Assembly (NCBI GenBank): GCA_902768825.1
Contig: CACXMR010000029.1
Span: 1-43,552 of the forward strand
Direction of reading: 5' to 3'
DNA from: an uncultured Ruminococcus sp.
Lineage (GTDB): Bacteria; Bacillota; Clostridia; Oscillospirales; Acutalibacteraceae
DNA: 43,552 bases
Of the stretch, positions 39,710 to 43,552 are shown piece by piece; position 1 is the first letter of the stretch, and each line of letters starts with the position of its first letter. The notes beneath the pieces are model-generated. The model was given only the letters and a program-made list of their open reading frames with translations, was not told the DNA's origin and made no database searches. The position numbers and the translations under genes are program-made.

Positions 39710-40906
39710 TTATTTTTTTGACTTTTTCTTTCTGGTATTTCGCTTTTTGGCATTTTTGGCAGCCTCACGCTCTTTGGCTTTGTAGTTGTAGGGGATTTCG
39801 TCACCGAAGCTCTTCTGGTTGATAAGCGCCTTTACGAAATGGGGATGCTTCTGAGTATACTCCGCTTCAAGCTCAGGATGCTTGACGATATACTTTTCCT
39901 GCTGTCTGGCATAAAATCCGCCCACGTTTATTGCACTTATAACGATGTAGAGTATGATTGACAGCACAGCGCCAATGCCCACAAAGGGATAGATCGTAAA
40001 GAACAGATCCACCAGCACAAGGATGGAACAAATCAGCACGATTATGTTTTTGACAATGCGCTTTTTGTCAAACACGCAGGCAAATATAGCTATCAGCGGC
40101 AAAACGCCCAGTGCAAAGGTGAGGAAGCCGCGCAGGATGGTGTTGCCGATTGAAACGGCGGAACCAAAAGCCTCACCCACTGAACCTCCGAGCATCATCT
40201 GAAGGCCGTTCTGAGAGATGAACACCGACGCACAGAGCACCTTCTGAGCCTTGAGGATGGCTAAGTTCAACTCGTTGACTGTTTCCTCGGTGTAGAGGTA
40301 TCTGTCCACCTTCTTGACTTCAACTATCAGGTCCGAAAGCTTTGAGGCATCCACATCGCTGCGGACATAATATGTCCAGTTGTAGTCAACCGTAGCAAGC
40401 TCTCTGACGCTGGATGAGCTTCCTTCGTCCTGATCAGCTGCGGCACTGCTCTGGGCAGCTTCCGTTTCGCTTTCGGCAGCAGCGCTGCTATCGGAATTGC
40501 TTTCATCCGTAGATGACTCCTCAGGCGGGCGCTCATCCAGTGAATCCAAAGCCTTTTGCAGATCCTTGGTCGCCTGATCTATCTCCTCCTGGGTCGCAAG
40601 CTTGCTGTATGCCTTTTCCTGATAGGGGGTTACGCCAAGATCCTCGGTTATGTAGAAGGTCACCTGCAGGAAAGGATAGGTCAGCAGGAACAGCTCTATA
40701 GCAAGCAGCCAGATAAGCGTTATCCTGATGATGTGGGATGGAGTGCGCAGACGCTTTTTCTTCTTCGGCACATTGATGACAACTACCTTGCGTTTTTCTT
40801 TCTTTCCGCTGGCCGGCTTGTCAATGTCTTTGTCATTCTCGCCGGCAGCAGGGGAGGAAGCGGGGCTGTCCTCAATAAAACCCTCGTTTTCAATTTTCTT
40901 TGCCAT
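39710..40906 (-). CDS. Multi-pass membrane protein with Ser/Glu-rich region
   Basis: A 398-residue protein of no recognised family. The cytoplasmic N-terminus (about 1-55) is very basic (KKEKRK, PKKKKRLR). One membrane helix follows (TLIWLLAIELFLLTYPFL), then about 150 residues that should be outside, including a Ser/Glu/Ala-rich disordered stretch. Then come at least three further helices (FLTFALGVLPLIAIFACVF, IIVLICSILVLVDLFFTIY, GAVLSIILYIVISAI). A basic cytoplasmic tail ends in KKKSKK. It lies 25 bases after the pyrophosphatase gene and is probably cotranscribed with it. Confidence 0.8.
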   Translation of the reverse strand: MAKKIENEGFIEDSPASSPAAGENDKDIDKPASGKKEKRKVVVINVPKKKKRLRTPSHIIRITLIWLLAIELFLLTYPFLQVTFYITEDLGVTPYQEKAYSKLATQEEIDQATKDLQKALDSLDERPPEESSTDESNSDSSAAAESETEAAQSSAAADQDEGSSSSVRELATVDYNWTYYVRSDVDASKLSDLIVEVKKVDRYLYTEETVNELNLAILKAQKVLCASVFISQNGLQMMLGGSVGEAFGSAVSIGNTILRGFLTFALGVLPLIAIFACVFDKKRIVKNIIVLICSILVLVDLFFTIYPFVGIGAVLSIILYIVISAINVGGFYARQQEKYIVKHPELEAEYTQKHPHFVKALINQKSFGDEIPYNYKAKEREAAKNAKKRNTRKKKSKK

Positions 40907-40931
40907 TTAAGATTATTTTCCTTTCAGGGTA

Positions 40932-41474
40932 TCATATCGAACCGTAGCCGTATTTTTCTTTGTAGTTCTCGATGGTGGTCTTGATGATCTTGATAGCTTC
41001 TTCCTTGCCCTTGACCTCGTCAACTACGGTCTCCTTGTTTTCAAGAGACTTGTAAACGCTGAAGAAATGAGTCATCTCCTCAAAGATGTGTGTGGGAAGC
41101 TCTGAGATGTCCTTATAGCCGTTGTAGGTGGGGTCGTTGAAGGGGATAGCGATGATCTTTTCGTCGTTCCTGCCGTTGTCGAGCATGGTAATAACGCCGA
41201 TGGGATAGCACTGCACCAGGGTCAGGGGAAAGATCTGCTCAGAGCAGAGCACGAGCACATCAAGAGGATCAAGGTCGTCAGCATAGGTGCGGGGAATAAA
41301 GCCGTAGTTTGCAGGATAGTGAGTAGAGGTGTGGAGGATCCTGTCAAGCTTAAGCTGACCGCTCTGCTTGTCAAGCTCATACTTTACCTTGCTGCCCTTG
41401 GGGATCTCGATAACTACCATAAAGTTTTCCGGTGAGATTCGTGATGAATCCATGTCATGCCATATATTCTGCAT
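40932..41474 (-). CDS. ppa: Inorganic pyrophosphatase (family I)
   Basis: A 180-residue protein. ATG at 41474 was chosen because AAAGGAG lies 8 bases upstream; an upstream TTG/ATG extension would begin inside the promoter. Soluble family I pyrophosphatase hydrolyses PPi to two phosphates with Mg2+. Visible motifs: VVIEIPKGSKVKYE, HYPANYGFIPRT, the metal-binding DLDPLDVLVL with its Asp cluster, and the later ND..DEKIIAIP stretch. Length and order fit bacterial enzymes of about 175-185 residues. It heads the minus-strand run and has its own promoter. Confidence 0.95.
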   Translation of the reverse strand: MQNIWHDMDSSRISPENFMVVIEIPKGSKVKYELDKQSGQLKLDRILHTSTHYPANYGFIPRTYADDLDPLDVLVLCSEQIFPLTLVQCYPIGVITMLDNGRNDEKIIAIPFNDPTYNGYKDISELPTHIFEEMTHFFSVYKSLENKETVVDEVKGKEEAIKIIKTTIENYKEKYGYGSI

Positions 41475-41506
41475 AAAAGTCAGCTCCTTTAAAAATTTAC
41501 ACATAC

Positions 41507-41535
41507 ATTATACCACACATTTCGATAATTCTCCA
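41507..41535 (-). promoter_or_regulatory. Promoter of the pyrophosphatase gene
   Basis: On the minus strand: TGGAGA (41535-41530), a 17-base spacer, and a perfect TATAAT (41512-41507), about 33 bases upstream of the start codon. Confidence 0.7.
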
Positions 41536-41576
41536 TAGTTTTTTAAAATTTTATCCCTCAATATTACGATAATTTG

Positions 41577-41605
41577 TTGAAAAAAAAGCCGCGTAGTGAT
41601 AAGAT
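41577..41605 (+). promoter_or_regulatory. Promoter of the PP2C gene
   Basis: TTGAAA at 41577-41582, a 17-base spacer, and TAAGAT at 41600-41605. It is divergent from the pyrophosphatase promoter, with about 40 bases between the two -35 elements. Confidence 0.65.
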
Positions 41606-41633
41606 TAGAAAAAACAGAAATGCAGTGATCTAT

Positions 41634-42431
41634 ATGAGAAGGTATAAGCTGATTGTCAGCGTGTTTAGCAGCAAGGGAAACACAAGAAAGATCAATCAGG
41701 ATAATTTTTTTGTAAACGGCAGACGCCTTGAGGATCCGCTTGGCGGGGACGTGAAATTTACAGAGGTCTGTAAAGGAGGGCTTTTTGCCGTGGCAGATGG
41801 CATGGGCGGCGAGCATGAGGGAGAGTTTGCTTCCCGCAAGGCAGTGGATACTTTTGGACAGCTCAGGACAAGTCACCCTACCATTAACGAGCTGAGTGAA
41901 TGCATCAGCATGGCAAACGACGAGATATGCAATGAGGCGGAGCGCACCGGCAGCCGTATTGGCAGCACCATCGCAGCTGCGGTAATTGATGGTGCAAAGC
42001 TGGATGTCTGTAACATAGGCGACAGCAGGGTGCTGATTTATTCCTCCGGCAGGCTTGATCAGATAACAAAGGATCACACGGTTGCAGCCCAGATGATCGA
42101 GGCCGGACTCATGACTGAGGAACAGGCTTCCCACGACAAAAGAAAGCACCAGCTTTTTCAGCATCTTGGCATATCATCCGAGGAGATGTCCCTTTCTTTA
42201 TTTAGCCGTGAAAACATAATGCTTTCGGAGGGTGATATAGTGATACTGTGTTCAGACGGTCTTTCCGACGGCATCGGATTTGATGATATTCTTGACCGCA
42301 TCATGTCAATGCCGGACACGATCGATCTGGCATCTGACCTTGCTCGTCTTGCGATGAAAAACGGCAGCACAGACAATGTTACGGTAATAACCATTGCAGT
42401 AAAAGAAAAACGCATTTTCGGATTGTTCTAA
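41634..42431 (+). CDS. PP2C-type Ser/Thr protein phosphatase
   Basis: This 265-residue protein starts at ATG 41634. An in-frame TTG at 41574 precedes the promoter's -35 element and is rejected, and no strong ribosome site is visible. All main PPM/PP2C motifs are present: NQDNFF near residue 20, VADGMGG near 55 (metal-binding Asp), IGDSRVLIY near 130, ILCSDGLSDG near 205, and STDNVTVI near 245. There is no membrane segment. Bacterial PP2C enzymes remove phosphate from Ser/Thr on proteins and usually pair with a Hanks-type kinase. No intact kinase lies in this window, only the pseudokinase-like gene at 12185. It is a single-gene unit ending at a terminator. Confidence 0.92.
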   Translation: MRRYKLIVSVFSSKGNTRKINQDNFFVNGRRLEDPLGGDVKFTEVCKGGLFAVADGMGGEHEGEFASRKAVDTFGQLRTSHPTINELSECISMANDEICNEAERTGSRIGSTIAAAVIDGAKLDVCNIGDSRVLIYSSGRLDQITKDHTVAAQMIEAGLMTEEQASHDKRKHQLFQHLGISSEEMSLSLFSRENIMLSEGDIVILCSDGLSDGIGFDDILDRIMSMPDTIDLASDLARLAMKNGSTDNVTVITIAVKEKRIFGLF

Positions 42432-42530
42432 CAATAGCGATCTCCGAATCTGACATCACTTCAAAGCAGACCACAGCTACCTGGCAGCTGATAAAACCTG
42501 TTTGCATTGCGCTTTATGCTAAAAAATTGA

Positions 42531-42578
42531 CCCGGCCTCCTTTACTCAGGTTATCTGAGATGGAGGTCGGGCTTTTTT
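42531..42578 (+). terminator. Terminator between convergent PP2C and zinc-ribbon genes
   Basis: CCCGGCCTCC (42531-42540) pairs with GGAGGTCGGG (42562-42571) with one G-T pair. An inner CTCAG/CTGAG stem and six T at 42573-42578 complete it. An A run before the stem suggests function on both strands. Confidence 0.85.
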
Positions 42579-42617
42579 GCGATTATTCTGCTATGAAATC
42601 AAAATCATCTGCTTTTA

Positions 42618-43552
42618 TCAGAACTCAAAGGGCTTTGTCTCACCGCAGCCGCAGGTTCCTACATAGTCAGGCATTACCTTGCCGCAGTTCGGGCAGGTCC
42701 AGGTGCCGCTGTTGGGGACATCCTTGCGGTTCTGAACAGCCTCCTGAGCTTTGCGGAAGGCTTCCTCCTCCTTTGCCTTCTTTCCAAAGGCGCGCTTCTT
42801 ATCATCCTTGGTTTTTTTGGAAGGATTAACAGAGGCAAAGTCGTCTACAGGAGGACGCTTATACTCCGGCGGCTTATAGGGCTTGGGATCATTATTGCCT
42901 CCGCCGAAATCGCTGAAACGCATCGGAGCGGCCGGGATATCATTGCTGAAATCGAAGGGGTCAATGGGATCATCAAGATTCTGATTGCCGCCTATGTTGT
43001 TGGTGGCTCCGTTGTTAAAACCGTTGTTTTTATTGTTGATATAGGAGAGATCAGGAGCCTTGTAATTGGGATCAGTTTTGCCGATTCTGTCATTCTGAAT
43101 GTAGGAATACTGATTGCCCTGAGCTGTCGGAATATCCTTATTCAGCTGAGGATTGTAGCTCTGGATGGATGGAGCGGTCTTGTTGATCTCGTTGACCTGC
43201 TCCGGGCTCATTTTGTTTTTGGGCGGCGTGGAAGGCATTATGTCAGGCAAAGCCTCCTCTTTGGCAGGTGCTGAGTCAAAGCCAAAGTCGAAAGGTTTAG
43301 TCTCGCCGCAACCACAAGTTCCAACATAGTTTGGCATTATTTTACCGCAATTCGGACAGGTCCATGTGTCTGAACGCTGATCGAGAGGTGTTACCTCAAC
43401 ATCAATCTTCTTCTTGCCGAATGCGTTAGTTTTTTCTACAACCTTGGAGTGTTCAGTAGAAACAGGATTAACCTGAGCATTTGCGGGAGTAGCTCTCGGT
43501 GTGGGTGCCGGTGCTGCTTTCGGAGCCGGTACTGCCTTAGGAACCGGAGCAG
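42618..43552 (-). CDS. Zinc-ribbon repeat protein (5' end outside window)
   Basis: The frame is open on the minus strand to the right edge, so at least 311 residues are present and the true start is missing. An ATG at 43337 lies inside a zinc ribbon and is not the start. Two near-identical ribbons occur, one just upstream of 43337 and one at the C-terminus, each of the pattern WTCPNCGK(I/V)MP(N/D)YVGTCGCGETKPF, with CxxC followed by CxC. Between them is a Pro/Asn/Asp-rich, low-complexity region, and a further Ala/Pro linker lies before the first ribbon. There is no membrane segment in the visible part. Function is not recognised; a modular scaffold or adaptor is inferred. Confidence 0.75.
   Translation of the reverse strand, partial: APVPKAVPAPKAAPAPTPRATPANAQVNPVSTEHSKVVEKTNAFGKKKIDVEVTPLDQRSDTWTCPNCGKIMPNYVGTCGCGETKPFDFGFDSAPAKEEALPDIMPSTPPKNKMSPEQVNEINKTAPSIQSYNPQLNKDIPTAQGNQYSYIQNDRIGKTDPNYKAPDLSYINNKNNGFNNGATNNIGGNQNLDDPIDPFDFSNDIPAAPMRFSDFGGGNNDPKPYKPPEYKRPPVDDFASVNPSKKTKDDKKRAFGKKAKEEEAFRKAQEAVQNRKDVPNSGTWTCPNCGKVMPDYVGTCGCGETKPFEF

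Noticed and set aside
42618-43337. Zinc-ribbon gene as a complete 239-residue protein
   Set aside because: The frame continues upstream to the window edge, and the ATG at 43337 cuts a ribbon in two.

Overview
The window looks like chromosomal DNA of a gut or rumen Firmicute of the Oscillospiraceae, most plausibly Ruminococcus or a close relative. The reasons are moderate GC, strong AGGAGG-type ribosome sites, sigma-A promoters with 17-bp spacers, several TTG starts, a giant Cna-B surface protein with starch-binding-like modules, and the TIR, vWA and zinc-ribbon families common in this group. The taxon is inferred; no rRNA or marker gene is present.

Layout. (1) nt 1-11976: the 3' part of a giant secreted or surface protein. 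Cna-B domains flank an array of about ten carbohydrate-binding-like beta-sandwich modules, three of which resemble CBM26. (2) nt 12121-27946: a dense, all-plus-strand block in three transcription units, each with a near-consensus sigma-A promoter. Unit A is zinc-ribbon pseudokinase-like, vWA and adenylosuccinate-synthetase-like. Unit B is a zinc-ribbon/TIR/membrane/RCC1-propeller protein. Unit C is Hsp70-like ATPase, C39-like peptidase with calcium-type loops, a small hypothetical protein, a HerA/FtsK-type ATPase, a membrane-anchored protein, and a zinc-ribbon/proline-repeat/EF-Tu-domain-II-like protein. This block is the best candidate for an undescribed multi-component system, probably NTP-dependent conflict or envelope sensing. 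(3) nt 27971-32108: glycerol-1-phosphate dehydrogenase overlapping a HAD phosphatase, then a two-domain PPK2 polyphosphate phosphotransferase followed by an HTH regulator. (4) nt 32161-35159: an esterase, a MecA-like adaptor on the minus strand, and a divergent HExxH membrane protein of DUF3810 type. (5) nt 35211-39248: a 1308-residue HD-GYP protein whose receiver, two GGDEF domains and EAL-like domain all look catalytically degenerate, behind a structured leader. (6) nt 39287-41535, minus strand: inorganic pyrophosphatase, a multi-pass membrane protein and thioredoxin. (7) nt 41577-43552: a PP2C phosphatase, and a convergent zinc-ribbon protein cut by the right edge.

How the genes may work together (inference). 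In the central block a TIR NADase-like domain inside the cell is joined through one membrane helix to a seven-bladed RCC1-like propeller outside, which suggests ligand-gated NAD+ consumption. The vWA protein and the PurA-like enzyme are translationally coupled. The Hsp70-like, HerA-like and peptidase-like genes supply ATPase and proteolytic parts. Similar N-terminal zinc ribbons on several members suggest a common docking partner. No CRISPR array, insertion sequence, tRNA, rRNA or integrase was seen, and no intergenic stretch exceeds 300 bases.
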